This document shows, in pieces, positions 13,904 to 21,385 of a stretch of 64,000 nt of DNA. The notes under the pieces were generated by a model that had not been told where the DNA came from, made no database searches, and saw only the letters and a program-made list of their open reading frames with translations. Both the position numbers and the translations under genes were made by a program. The stretch spans positions 1,984,001 to 2,048,000 of the forward strand of contig NZ_SHLC01000001.1 in the NCBI RefSeq assembly GCF_004217495.1, read 5' to 3'. How positions within the stretch are numbered: position 1 is the first letter of the stretch; the number at the start of each line of letters is the position of its first letter. This DNA comes from Microterricola gilva. GTDB lineage: Bacteria > Actinomycetota > Actinomycetes > Actinomycetales > Microbacteriaceae.

Positions 13904-15706
13904 ATGACGTCTTCTGACACCACCACGCCGGGCGCGGCAGAAACTGCCCCCGCGACCATGACTTTTTCCGAGCTCGAGCTCGATGACGCAGTTCTCAAAG
14001 CACTGAAGGACGTCGGCTACGAGACCCCCTCCGCCATCCAGGCCGCCACGATCCCGCCGCTGCTCGAGGGCCGCGACGTGCTCGGAACCGCCCAGACCGG
14101 AACCGGCAAGACCGCTGCGTTCGCGCTCCCGATCCTCTCCCAGCTCGACATCTCGCAGAAGACCCCTCAGGCCCTCGTGCTCGCGCCGACGCGCGAGCTC
14201 GCCCTGCAGGTCTGCGAGGCCTTCGAGAAGTACGCAGCGCACCTCAAGGGTGTGCACGTGCTCCCCGTTTACGGTGGCCAGGGCTATGGCGTGCAGCTCT
14301 CCGCGCTGCGCCGTGGCGTGCACATCGTCGTCGGCACCCCCGGTCGCATCATGGATCACCTCGACAAGGGCACCCTCGACCTCTCCGAGCTCAAGTTCCT
14401 GGTGCTCGATGAGGCAGACGAGATGCTCAAGATGGGCTTCGCCGAGGATGTCGAGACGATTCTCGCCGACACCCCAGACGACAAGCAGGTCGCGCTGTTC
14501 TCGGCGACGATGCCTGCCGCCATCCGTCGCATCTCCTCGCAGTACCTGAAGGACCCGGAGGTGATCACGGTCAAGACCAAGACCACCACCTCCTCGAACA
14601 TCACGCAGCGCTACCTGATGGTCGCGTACCCGCAGAAGGTTGACGCGCTCACCCGCATCCTCGAGGTCGAGAACTTCGAGGGCATGATCGTCTTCACACG
14701 CACCAAGAACGAGACAGAGACGCTCGCCGAGAAGTTGCGTGCGCGTGGCTACTCCGCCGCTGCGATCAACGGTGATGTCGCCCAGGTGCAGCGCGAGCGG
14801 ACCGTCAACCAGCTCAAGTCGGGCAAGCTCGACATCCTGGTGGCCACGGATGTCGCAGCCCGCGGCCTCGACGTCGAGCGCATCAGCCACGTCGTCAACT
14901 ACGACCTGCCGATCGACACCGAGTCGTACGTGCACCGCATCGGCCGCACCGGCCGCGCCGGCCGCACGGGTGACGCGATCAGCTTCGTCACGCCGCGCGA
15001 ACGCCGCATGCTCACCTCGATCGAGAAGGCCACACGCCAGGAGATCACGCAGATGCAGCTGCCGAGCGTTGACGACGTCAACGTGACGCGCCTCGCCCGC
15101 TTCGATGACTCGATCACCGCCGCACTGAGCCAGACCGACCGCATCTCCGAGTTCCGCGACATCGTGAACCACTACATCAAGCACCACGATGTTCCCGAGT
15201 CCGATGTCGCCGCCGCCCTCGCGCTTGTCGCGCAGGGCGACACTCCCCTGCTGCTCTCGCCGGAGGAGGCACGTGCCCAGCGCTTCGACCGTTTCGAGCG
15301 TGACGACCGCGGCGACCGTGGTGACCGCTTCTCGCGGGATCGCGGCGACCGTGGTGACCGCCGCGATCGTCCGGAGCGCCCGGAGCGCCGCACCCGCAGC
15401 AACGAGGGTCTCTCCACCTACCGCATCGCGGTGGGCAAGCGCCACAAGGTCGAGCCGCGCCAGATCGTCGGCGCCCTCGCCAACGAGGGTGGGCTCAGCC
15501 GCGACGACTTCGGTGCGATTCAGATCCGCCCCGACTTCTCGCTCGTCGATCTCCCGGCCAACCTCAGTAAGGACACGCTCGAGCGCCTCGAGAACACCCG
15601 CATCAGCGGCAAGCTGATCGAGCTGCGCCCGGACAACGGCCCGACGCGACGCGACGACCGCAGCTACGACGACCGCCCGCCGCGCAAGCCGCGCGAGCGC
15701 TACTGA
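13904..15706 (+). CDS. deaD: DEAD-box ATP-dependent RNA helicase, DeaD/CsdA type
   Basis: Unwinds RNA duplexes, typically in ribosome assembly and RNA turnover, often in the cold. Of 600 residues, the helicase core carries the Q motif (YETPSAIQAATIP), Walker A AQTGTGKT near residue 63, DEADE near 168, SATMP near 200 and HRIGRTGRAGR near 345. A low-complexity Arg/Asp/Gly stretch (about 460-510, units like DRGDRGDR) separates it from a C-terminal DbpA-type RNA-binding domain (TYRIAVGKRHKVEPRQIVG, ending ELRPDNG). The repeat units are also nearly identical in DNA, making this stretch prone to slippage. AGGAG stands only one base before the ATG, so a leaderless or shifted start is possible. A strong terminator follows. 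Confidence 0.92.
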   Translation: MTSSDTTTPGAAETAPATMTFSELELDDAVLKALKDVGYETPSAIQAATIPPLLEGRDVLGTAQTGTGKTAAFALPILSQLDISQKTPQALVLAPTRELALQVCEAFEKYAAHLKGVHVLPVYGGQGYGVQLSALRRGVHIVVGTPGRIMDHLDKGTLDLSELKFLVLDEADEMLKMGFAEDVETILADTPDDKQVALFSATMPAAIRRISSQYLKDPEVITVKTKTTTSSNITQRYLMVAYPQKVDALTRILEVENFEGMIVFTRTKNETETLAEKLRARGYSAAAINGDVAQVQRERTVNQLKSGKLDILVATDVAARGLDVERISHVVNYDLPIDTESYVHRIGRTGRAGRTGDAISFVTPRERRMLTSIEKATRQEITQMQLPSVDDVNVTRLARFDDSITAALSQTDRISEFRDIVNHYIKHHDVPESDVAAALALVAQGDTPLLLSPEEARAQRFDRFERDDRGDRGDRFSRDRGDRGDRRDRPERPERRTRSNEGLSTYRIAVGKRHKVEPRQIVGALANEGGLSRDDFGAIQIRPDFSLVDLPANLSKDTLERLENTRISGKLIELRPDNGPTRRDDRSYDDRPPRKPRERY

Positions 15707-15753
15707 GCCGACGGCTGACGGGCTGAGGCCCTGAGCCACTGATTTGCCGCCGA

Positions 15754-15789
15754 GGGCGGGGTGTGCGGATGCCGCATGCCCCGCCCTTT
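15754..15789 (+). terminator. intrinsic terminator of the DEAD-box helicase gene
   Basis: GGGCGGGG (15754-15761) pairs with CCCCGCCC (15779-15786), and inside it TGCGG pairs with CCGCA, giving a long GC stem followed by TTT. The loop side contains the dispersed motif GGATGCCG. Confidence 0.8.
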
Positions 15790-15834
15790 CGCGTACCCGC
15801 CCTCCTGCCCACTGCGCGCCCTCTCACCCGTTGC

Positions 15835-16000
15835 GCGCCAGAAACCGCGTTATGCGCCAGAAACAACTACGGCGTAACGCGGTTTCTGGCGCAGAACGCG
15901 CCCGGGCGACCCGATCGGGTCAGACGCTCAGGGCTTCGGTCGCTGGCGCTCCCTCAAGCCAGCGTGAAAGTGGGCGTCGACGAGGCAGCGTCGCGGCCTC
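15835..16000. repeat. long extragenic repeat, copy 1
   Basis: Begins with perfect 18-base inverted arms (15835-15852 and 15875-15892; left arm GCGCCAGAAACCGCGTTA) around a 22-base loop. It continues through a block containing GCTCAGGGCTTCG and a second stem, CGCTGGC (15941-15947) with GCCAGCG (15958-15964). Copy 2 is nearly identical, 175 bases on. No gene is supported in 15707-16441. Confidence 0.85.
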
Positions 16001-16009
16001 CCCCGTAAC

Positions 16010-16176
16010 GCGCCACAAACCGCGTTATGCGCCGGAAACAACTACGGCGTAACGCGGTTTCTGGCGCAGAACGCGCCCGGGCGACCCGATCGGGTCAGAC
16101 GCTCAGGGCTTCGGTCGCTGGCGCTCCCTCAAGCCAGCGTGCGAGTGGGCGTCGACCGAGCAGCGTCGCGCCCTCT
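16010..16176. repeat. long extragenic repeat, copy 2
   Basis: Repeats copy 1 with few changes: the 18-base arms (16010-16027, 16050-16067) carry one mismatch (CAC for CAG), and the GCTCAGGGCTTCG block and CGCTGGC/GCCAGCG stem are unchanged. The 3' tail reads GTGGGCGTCGACCGAGCAGC. Confidence 0.85.
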
Positions 16177-16206
16177 CCCGGAGCAGCGTCGCGGCCTCTC
16201 ACCCGT

Positions 16207-16306
16207 TGCGCGCCCGGGCGGCCCGATCGGGTCAGACGCTCAGGGCTTCGGTCGCTGGCGCTCCCTCAAGCCAGCGTGAGAGTGCGCGTCGACCGAGCAG
16301 CGTCGG
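16207..16306. repeat. long extragenic repeat, copy 3 (5' truncated)
   Basis: Lacks the large inverted arms and starts within the CGCCCGGGCG block, then follows copies 1 and 2 through the GCTCAGGGCTTCG block, the CGCTGGC/GCCAGCG stem and the GTCGACCGAGCAGCGTCG tail. The truncation shows that the unit is modular. Confidence 0.8.
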
Positions 16307-16441
16307 CGCGGGCCGCCACCGGGGTGGGCACCGCTCATAGCGCTCTCCCAGCTGGCTCATTGCGCGCACAAGTGGACGCGGCGCATGCTCGGAGCAATCG
16401 CCGAGAGCCGCAACGCGGCACAACAACCGAACGAGGTCGCG

Positions 16442-17413
16442 ATGAGCCGCATCCCAGAACCCGAATCGACGCCGCACGGTCCGGCCTACGAGCGCCGACT
16501 GCTCGATCGCGCCGACGAGGAGGTTGTCGACCAGGGGGTCGCGTTCGACATCCGCACCCTGATGACGCGGCGGAGCATGCTCACCATCGTCGGCCTCGGC
16601 GTCGGCGCGGTTGCCCTCGCCGCCTGCACGCCGACGACCCCGGTGAACGGCTCCTCTGCCGCGACATCCGGCGGCGAGATCCCTGACGAGACAGCCGGCC
16701 CGTACCCCGGCGACGGCTCGAACGGCGTCGACGTGCTTGAGCAGTCCGGCATCGTCCGCAGCGACATCCGCTCGAGCCTCGACGGCGGCACAACCGCTGG
16801 CGGTGTGCCGATGGCGCTCACCCTCACGATTCTCGACATGGCCGGGAACGACGCCCCGTTCGCCGACGTGGCCGTGTACGTCTGGCACTGCGATAGCGCC
16901 GGCGGCTACTCGATGTACTCGGCCGGGCTTGAGAACGAGACGTACCTGCGCGGCGTGCAGGTGGCCGACAGCGCCGGCCAGGTCTCGTTCACGTCGATCT
17001 TCCCGGCCTGCTACCCCGGGCGGTGGCCGCACGTGCACTTCGAGGTCTACCCCGACGTCACTGCGATCACCGATTCCACGAACGCCATCGCGACGTCACA
17101 GCTCGCGCTGCCGCAGGACGTCTCCGACACCGTGTACGCCCGCTCGGAGTACGCGGGATCCGCCGCGAACCTCGCCCAGCTCAGCCTCGCCTCCGACAAC
17201 GTCTTCGGCGACGACGGTGGCGCTGAGCAGCTCGCCACCGTGACCGGCGACGCGGGATCCGGATACACGGTCTCGCTGACGGTGCGCGTCGACACCCGCA
17301 CGACGCCTGCGGCCGGATCGGCGCCAGGCGGGGGCCAGGCACCCGGTGGTGGCGCCGGCGGGCCAGGCGGGACTCCTCCCAGTGGCGGTCCAGGCGCACC
17401 TCCGGCCGGGTGA
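16442..17413 (+). CDS. exported intradiol dioxygenase-like lipoprotein
   Basis: A 323-residue protein of the intradiol ring-cleavage dioxygenase fold. Iron ligands of catechol and protocatechuate 3,4-dioxygenases are kept in place: Tyr146 (AVYVWHCDSAGGYS), Tyr191 and His197/His199 (CYPGRWPHVHFEVY). Unlike the soluble catabolic enzymes it has an internal Tat-like signal (TRRSMLTIVGLG, Arg43-Arg44) ending in lipobox LAAC (Cys62), so it should sit on the outer face of the membrane. A 60-residue cytoplasmic-side extension precedes the signal and a Gly/Pro-rich tail ends the protein. Such secreted relatives are common in actinobacteria; substrates are mostly unknown. No other aromatic pathway gene is adjacent. 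Confidence 0.82.
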   Translation: MSRIPEPESTPHGPAYERRLLDRADEEVVDQGVAFDIRTLMTRRSMLTIVGLGVGAVALAACTPTTPVNGSSAATSGGEIPDETAGPYPGDGSNGVDVLEQSGIVRSDIRSSLDGGTTAGGVPMALTLTILDMAGNDAPFADVAVYVWHCDSAGGYSMYSAGLENETYLRGVQVADSAGQVSFTSIFPACYPGRWPHVHFEVYPDVTAITDSTNAIATSQLALPQDVSDTVYARSEYAGSAANLAQLSLASDNVFGDDGGAEQLATVTGDAGSGYTVSLTVRVDTRTTPAAGSAPGGGQAPGGGAGGPGGTPPSGGPGAPPAG

Positions 17414-17530
17414 TGCGGCCGCGGAGCTCGCGAGAAGACTCACGGGCCGCGACACGCCCGCCCGTGCACGCCGGCTTCACGCACCGTCATGCGGCAGGAG
17501 GGCGCCGCCGCGCTCGCTACGCTGGATGCC

Positions 17531-18073
17531 ATGAAACTCCCCCTCCTGACCGCGGCCGTCCTCGGCGCGCTCCTGCTGAGCGGCTGTGCCGCCGGCTCCC
17601 CCACATCGTCCGTCTCCGAGCCTGTTGAGATCAGCACCGACGCCGCGTCGACCGCGGATGACGGCTGCGCCGGCATCGCCGTCGTCGCCGACTTCGGCAT
17701 CCTCGACGCCCCGGCGGTCGACGTCTGCGTCGACAGCGACCAGGCGGTCCTCGCCAGCGAAGCCATCGCCACCGCCGGCATCACCACGGAGGGCAACGCC
17801 GACTACGGCGACGCCGTCGTCTGCCGCGTCGACGGTCGCCCAGCCGCCGACGAGACGGTGACCGTCGACGGCCAGGAGCCGTTCATCGAGCCGTGCAGCT
17901 CCATGTCGCCCGCCTACGCCTTCTGGGCGATCTGGGTGAAGCCAGCCGCCGACGCCGAGTGGGGCTTCGCCATGGAAGGCCTCGAAACGCTCAAGGCCGA
18001 GCCCGGCCAGAGCATCGGCCTCGTCTACACGACAGGCACCGGGACCGACCCGCAGCCGCCAACGGTCGAATAG
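17531..18073 (+). CDS. lipoprotein of ECF importer operon, DUF4430-like
   Basis: A 180-residue predicted lipoprotein, lipobox LLSGC with Cys19. The C-terminal part (AYAFWAIWVKPAADAEWGFA, then GLETLKAEPGQSIGLVY) resembles the ligand-binding beta-grasp region of DUF4430/transcobalamin-like proteins that often accompany ECF transporters in actinobacteria. Its stop codon is directly followed by the GTG of the T-A-A fusion gene, so the genes are coupled. An extracytoplasmic partner capturing the substrate is the likely role, but the domain match is by pattern only. The ATG at 17531 starts the signal peptide; the reading from 17489 does not fit. Confidence 0.55.
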   Translation: MKLPLLTAAVLGALLLSGCAAGSPTSSVSEPVEISTDAASTADDGCAGIAVVADFGILDAPAVDVCVDSDQAVLASEAIATAGITTEGNADYGDAVVCRVDGRPAADETVTVDGQEPFIEPCSSMSPAYAFWAIWVKPAADAEWGFAMEGLETLKAEPGQSIGLVYTTGTGTDPQPPTVE

Positions 18074-20023
18074 GTGCGATTCCACGCGGCTCCGCTGCGC
18101 ACGGCGGCGATCGTCGCCGCCGTGTTCGTGGCGACCCGCGTGGTCTACCGCGTCGTGTTCGGCGGGGCCTCCGGCGGCGGCATCCTGCTGCTGGATCTGC
18201 CCAGCATCCCACTCGCCGGGCCGTTCGCCCATGTGAGCCTGTTCGGCCCGGTGACGACCGGCGGCCTCTGGAACGCCGCCGTCAGCGCTCTGCCCTTCGC
18301 CGCCGTCATCCTGGCCTTCGGCGTGCTCAGCGCGGTCGTCGACATGCGACGCCTCTTCGTGCGTGGGTCGACCCGCGGCCCTCTGCGCGCGATCAGCCGC
18401 TCCCTGGTGATCGCGTGGTCGACCGCACCGGCACTCGCCCACGCGGTGCGCCGCGTGCGCCGAGCGGCCGCGCTGCGTGGCGAACGGGGCGCCGCCGCCC
18501 TGCTCGTTCCGGTGTTCGAGCAGACGATCGAGCGCGCCCTCGGGCTCGCCGCCTCCATGGAAGTGCGCGGCTTCGCCTCGACCCACCCCGCAGTCGCCGA
18601 TGCCACGGTGCCCCTGGTGGCGATGACGGATGTCGCGCTCGGCCACGCCCGGGACCGCGCCGAGATCCTCAATTCGCTCACCCTGACTCTGGATGCCGGC
18701 ACGCTCACCGTGCTGACCGGCCCGACCGGCTCAGGCAAGTCGAGCCTGCTCCGGTCCATCGACGGGCTCTTCCAGCACTTCGACGGTGGCCACCAGCGCG
18801 GCCGCATCACCGTCGCCGGCATCGACCGCGCCTCGACGCCGCCACGCGACACCGCCACGGTCGTCGGTTCCGTCGCCCAGAACGTGCGCATCGGCTTCGC
18901 CGCGGAGACCGTGCGAGAGGAGATCGGCTTCGCCCATGCGGTGCGCGGGCTTCCCGCGGTGGTCGTGGCCGAGCGCGTCGCCGAGGTCGCGCGGTCGCTC
19001 GGCATCGAGGGCCTGCTCGACCGCGACATCACCGCGCTCTCCACCGGCGAGGCGACCCTCGTCGCCATCGCGGCCGCCGTCAGCGGTCGCCCGGCGCTGC
19101 TGCTCGTCGATGAGCCGCTCGCCGAGCTCGACGATGCCGCCCGCGACACGGTGTGCCGCACACTCGATGCCCTGGCGCACGAGCACGGCTTGGCAGTGGT
19201 CGTCGCTGAGCACCACAGCGCCCCGCTGGCGCCGTTCGCGGACCGCTGGCTCACCCTCGACGGCGGCCGTGCGATCGGCTCCGCCCAGCCACCGGAGCCG
19301 GCTCTCGTCGAGGGTGCAGCGCCTCCCACGAACGGGGCGGCGCGGCATCCGCTCGCCGAGCTGCGTGGCCTCACCGTGAGCCACGGCGCCGCCGCCATCG
19401 TGCGCGATGCACGCCTCGGTCTCGGCACCGGGGAGCTCGTGGCGCTGGCCGGCCGCAATGGTGCGGGCAAGTCCAGCCTGCTCCTGGCGATGGCGATGCC
19501 GGCTGCCGCCGGCCACGTGTTCGTGCGGGGCGACGACGTGGCGACGCTGCCCGCCCGCGCCCGCCGGAGCCACGTGGCGCTGGTGCCGGAGCGCGTCGAC
19601 GAGCTGTTCTTCCACACCACCGTCGCGGCGGAATGCCTGCGGGCCGACCGGGTCGACCGCCCCGATCGGCCGACGGTCGAGACCTTCGCGGCCCTGCTCG
19701 GCGGCGACCTCGATCTCGAGGCGTTGCTGCTGCAGCACCCACGCGATCTCTCCGCCGGGCAGCAGCTGTGCCTGGCGCTCGCGATCCAGCTGGCTCCGGC
19801 ACCCGCGCTCCTGCTCGTCGACGAGCCGTCGCGCGGGCTCGACGAGCGGAGCCGGGCACTCGTCGGTGCCGCGCTCCGCACCGCAGCGGGATCCGGTGAC
19901 CGCGCGGTGCTGATCGCGACCCACGACGCGGACTTCGCCCGGCGCTACACGGGGCGCACGCTCACGCTGGCCGGCGGCAGCCTCGACGACGGCACACGCT
20001 CCCCCGCCGAGGTGACACGATGA
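18074..20023 (+). CDS. ECF transporter fused T-A-A protein (transmembrane coupling plus two ATPase domains)
   Basis: Single 649-residue chain that supplies three of the four ECF importer modules. Residues 1-185 are the T component, with hydrophobic helices and the coupling motif AASMEVRGF near 158-166. ATPase 1 has Walker A GPTGSGKSS near residue 217, LSTGEA and LLVDEPLAELD; ATPase 2 has GRNGAGKSS near 461, DLSAGQQ and LLVDEPSRGLD. Signature LSTGEA departs slightly from LSGGQ, as often in ECF pairs. The start GTG abuts the stop of the lipoprotein gene and the end overlaps the S-component gene (ATGA). Together the three genes make a complete group I importer for one vitamin-like substrate. Fusing T with both ATPases is uncommon. 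Confidence 0.85.
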   Translation: MRFHAAPLRTAAIVAAVFVATRVVYRVVFGGASGGGILLLDLPSIPLAGPFAHVSLFGPVTTGGLWNAAVSALPFAAVILAFGVLSAVVDMRRLFVRGSTRGPLRAISRSLVIAWSTAPALAHAVRRVRRAAALRGERGAAALLVPVFEQTIERALGLAASMEVRGFASTHPAVADATVPLVAMTDVALGHARDRAEILNSLTLTLDAGTLTVLTGPTGSGKSSLLRSIDGLFQHFDGGHQRGRITVAGIDRASTPPRDTATVVGSVAQNVRIGFAAETVREEIGFAHAVRGLPAVVVAERVAEVARSLGIEGLLDRDITALSTGEATLVAIAAAVSGRPALLLVDEPLAELDDAARDTVCRTLDALAHEHGLAVVVAEHHSAPLAPFADRWLTLDGGRAIGSAQPPEPALVEGAAPPTNGAARHPLAELRGLTVSHGAAAIVRDARLGLGTGELVALAGRNGAGKSSLLLAMAMPAAAGHVFVRGDDVATLPARARRSHVALVPERVDELFFHTTVAAECLRADRVDRPDRPTVETFAALLGGDLDLEALLLQHPRDLSAGQQLCLALAIQLAPAPALLLVDEPSRGLDERSRALVGAALRTAAGSGDRAVLIATHDADFARRYTGRTLTLAGGSLDDGTRSPAEVTR

Positions 20024-20847
20024 GCGCCGCACGCCCGTGGCTCGCCCCACTCGCCCTGACCGCCGGAAGCCTCGTGGCTCTCGCCGGCTTCACGTGGCCG
20101 CTGCTCGCCAGCGCCGTGCCGAGCGACGCCCAGGCCGCGACACCCGTTGTGGCCATGGCGCTGGTGCCCGCCGCGATCGTCGCACTCGCACTCGCGCTCG
20201 ACCGGGACATGCACTCGGCGAAGGCGGTCGCCCTGCTCGGAGTGCTGGCCGCGATCGGCGCGGGGATCCGCATCGCCGGGGCCGGCGTCGGCGGCATCGA
20301 GGCCGTGTTCATCCTGCTGATTCTCGCCGGCCGAGCATACGGCCCCCGCTTCGGCTTTCTGCTTGGGCTGCTCACGATCGCCGTGTCCTCGCTGCTCTGG
20401 GGCGGGCTCGGCCCGTGGACGGCGTTCCAGATGTTCGGCTGCGCCTGGGTCGCGGCCGGGGCGGGCCTGCTGCCACGGATCCGACCGCGACTTGCCCGCG
20501 CCTCGGCATCTGACGCCGCCGCTGCCTCGCTGGCCGCCCGCGCGGCCAGACGCGCGGCCCGCCTGGAGATCGCGATGCTCGCCGGCTACGGCGTGGTCGC
20601 GTCCTACGTCTTCGGCCTGCTCATGAACATCTGGTTCTGGCCGTTCGCGGTCGGCACAGGCACCGGCATCTCCTACGAGGCCGGCGCGCCGATCGGCACG
20701 AACCTGGCCTCCTTCGCGCTCTACTCGCTCGTGAGCTCCACGCTCACCTGGGACACCGTGCGCGCGGTGACGACGCTCGTCGGCATCCTGCTGCTCGGCC
20801 CGGCGGTGCTCGCCGCGCTCCGCCGCGCCAAGCTGCCGGCCCGCTGA
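20020..20847 (+). CDS. ECF transporter substrate-binding S component
   Basis: Integral membrane protein of 275 residues with about six hydrophobic helices, as expected for S components, which capture the substrate in the membrane and toggle against the T component. Conserved-looking blocks are VFILLILAGRAYGPRFGFLL and GGLGPWTAFQMFGCAWVAAG; the AYGPRFGF turn and the GPWTAFQM stretch fit S components of the B12/queuosine-like group, but substrate is not fixed by sequence. No cobalamin, thiamine or other riboswitch was seen upstream of the operon. The ATG overlaps the stop of the T-A-A gene. Confidence 0.78.
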   Translation: MSAARPWLAPLALTAGSLVALAGFTWPLLASAVPSDAQAATPVVAMALVPAAIVALALALDRDMHSAKAVALLGVLAAIGAGIRIAGAGVGGIEAVFILLILAGRAYGPRFGFLLGLLTIAVSSLLWGGLGPWTAFQMFGCAWVAAGAGLLPRIRPRLARASASDAAAASLAARAARRAARLEIAMLAGYGVVASYVFGLLMNIWFWPFAVGTGTGISYEAGAPIGTNLASFALYSLVSSTLTWDTVRAVTTLVGILLLGPAVLAALRRAKLPAR

Positions 20848-20857
20848 CGCTGAGTTC

Positions 20858-20997
20858 GAGGGTCGGATGCCGGGGCGCCGGCTTCCACGGATCCGCTCAG
20901 GGCTTCGCGTGCGTCGCTGCTCCTTCGTCGCGGCGCCGCTCGCTCAAGCCAGCGTGGGAAATGCGGTGCCAGCGTGGGCAAGCGCGCGTGGCAGCCG
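20858..20997. repeat. extragenic repeat, second family, copy 1
   Basis: Starts GAGGGTCGGATGCCGGGGCG, includes CCGCTCAGGGCTTCGCGTGC and CGCTCAAGCCAGCGTGGG, and ends GCGCGCGTGGCAGCCG. Shares the GCTCAGGGCTTCG and CTCAAGCCAGCGTG segments with the repeats at 15835-16306, so the two are related. Confidence 0.8.
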
Positions 20998-21010
20998 GCG
21001 CGCGGAAGGA

Positions 21011-21147
21011 GAGGGTCGGATGCCGGGGCGCCGCCTTCGCGGATCCGCTCAGGGCTTCGCGTGCGTCGCTGCTCCTTCGTCGCGGCGCCGCTCGCTCAAG
21101 CCAGCGTGGGGATGCACGCTGGCGTGAGCGAGCGCGCGTGGCAGCCG
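21011..21147. repeat. extragenic repeat, second family, copy 2
   Basis: Close copy of 20858-20997, displaced by about 152 bases and differing at a few positions around the CTTCCACGG/CTTCGCGG segment and by a 3-base length change near the end. The gap 20848-21385 holds no gene. Confidence 0.8.
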
Positions 21148-21309
21148 ATACGGCGACAGTCGCGGGGTCGGTGGGTTCGCGGGGCGCGACGCGCAGCGTC
21201 GCGAAAGGCGGCAGCCCTAACCTCGGAAGACTTCGAAACCGCCACCCTTGAGAATCGACGTCATTGTTTGAGCTGAGGAGCGAACCCTCCGAGCCCGCCC
21301 GCACGGACA

Positions 21310-21375
21310 GGGGTTTCGACAGGCTCAACCAGCGGAGGCTCAACAAACCGGGAGGGGTTTCGACAGGCTCAACCA
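21310..21375. repeat. two copies of a GGGGTTTCGACAGGCTCAACCA repeat (22 bases)
   Basis: The 22-base unit, core GTTTCGACAGGCTCAACC, is exact at 21310-21331 and 21354-21375, with a partial copy (AGGCTCAACA) between. It lies just beyond the metH stop in a convergent gap. I recall this core as a widespread dispersed repeat in actinobacterial genomes; that is from memory and not checked here. Confidence 0.75.
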
Positions 21376-21385
21376 CCGGCGGGGG

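Noticed and set aside
13769-15739. 656-codon open frame antisense to the DEAD-box helicase gene
   Set aside because: It mirrors the helicase codons in a GC-rich genome, has low-complexity Asp/Val/Arg composition and no family resemblance. Long antisense frames also lie over metH, the dehydrogenase, the monooxygenase and the UvrA-like gene for the same reason.
15835-16306. CRISPR array
   Set aside because: Repeats are about 165 bases, only three in number, unequal in length and without unique spacers or cas genes.
17414-17530. Cobalamin riboswitch before the ECF importer operon
   Set aside because: The gap is 117 bases and no B12 box or matching stems could be recognised.
20721-21376. Small open frames within the second repeat cluster
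   Set aside because: They run through the repeats on both strands, repeat their own sequence and have no ribosome binding site or family resemblance.
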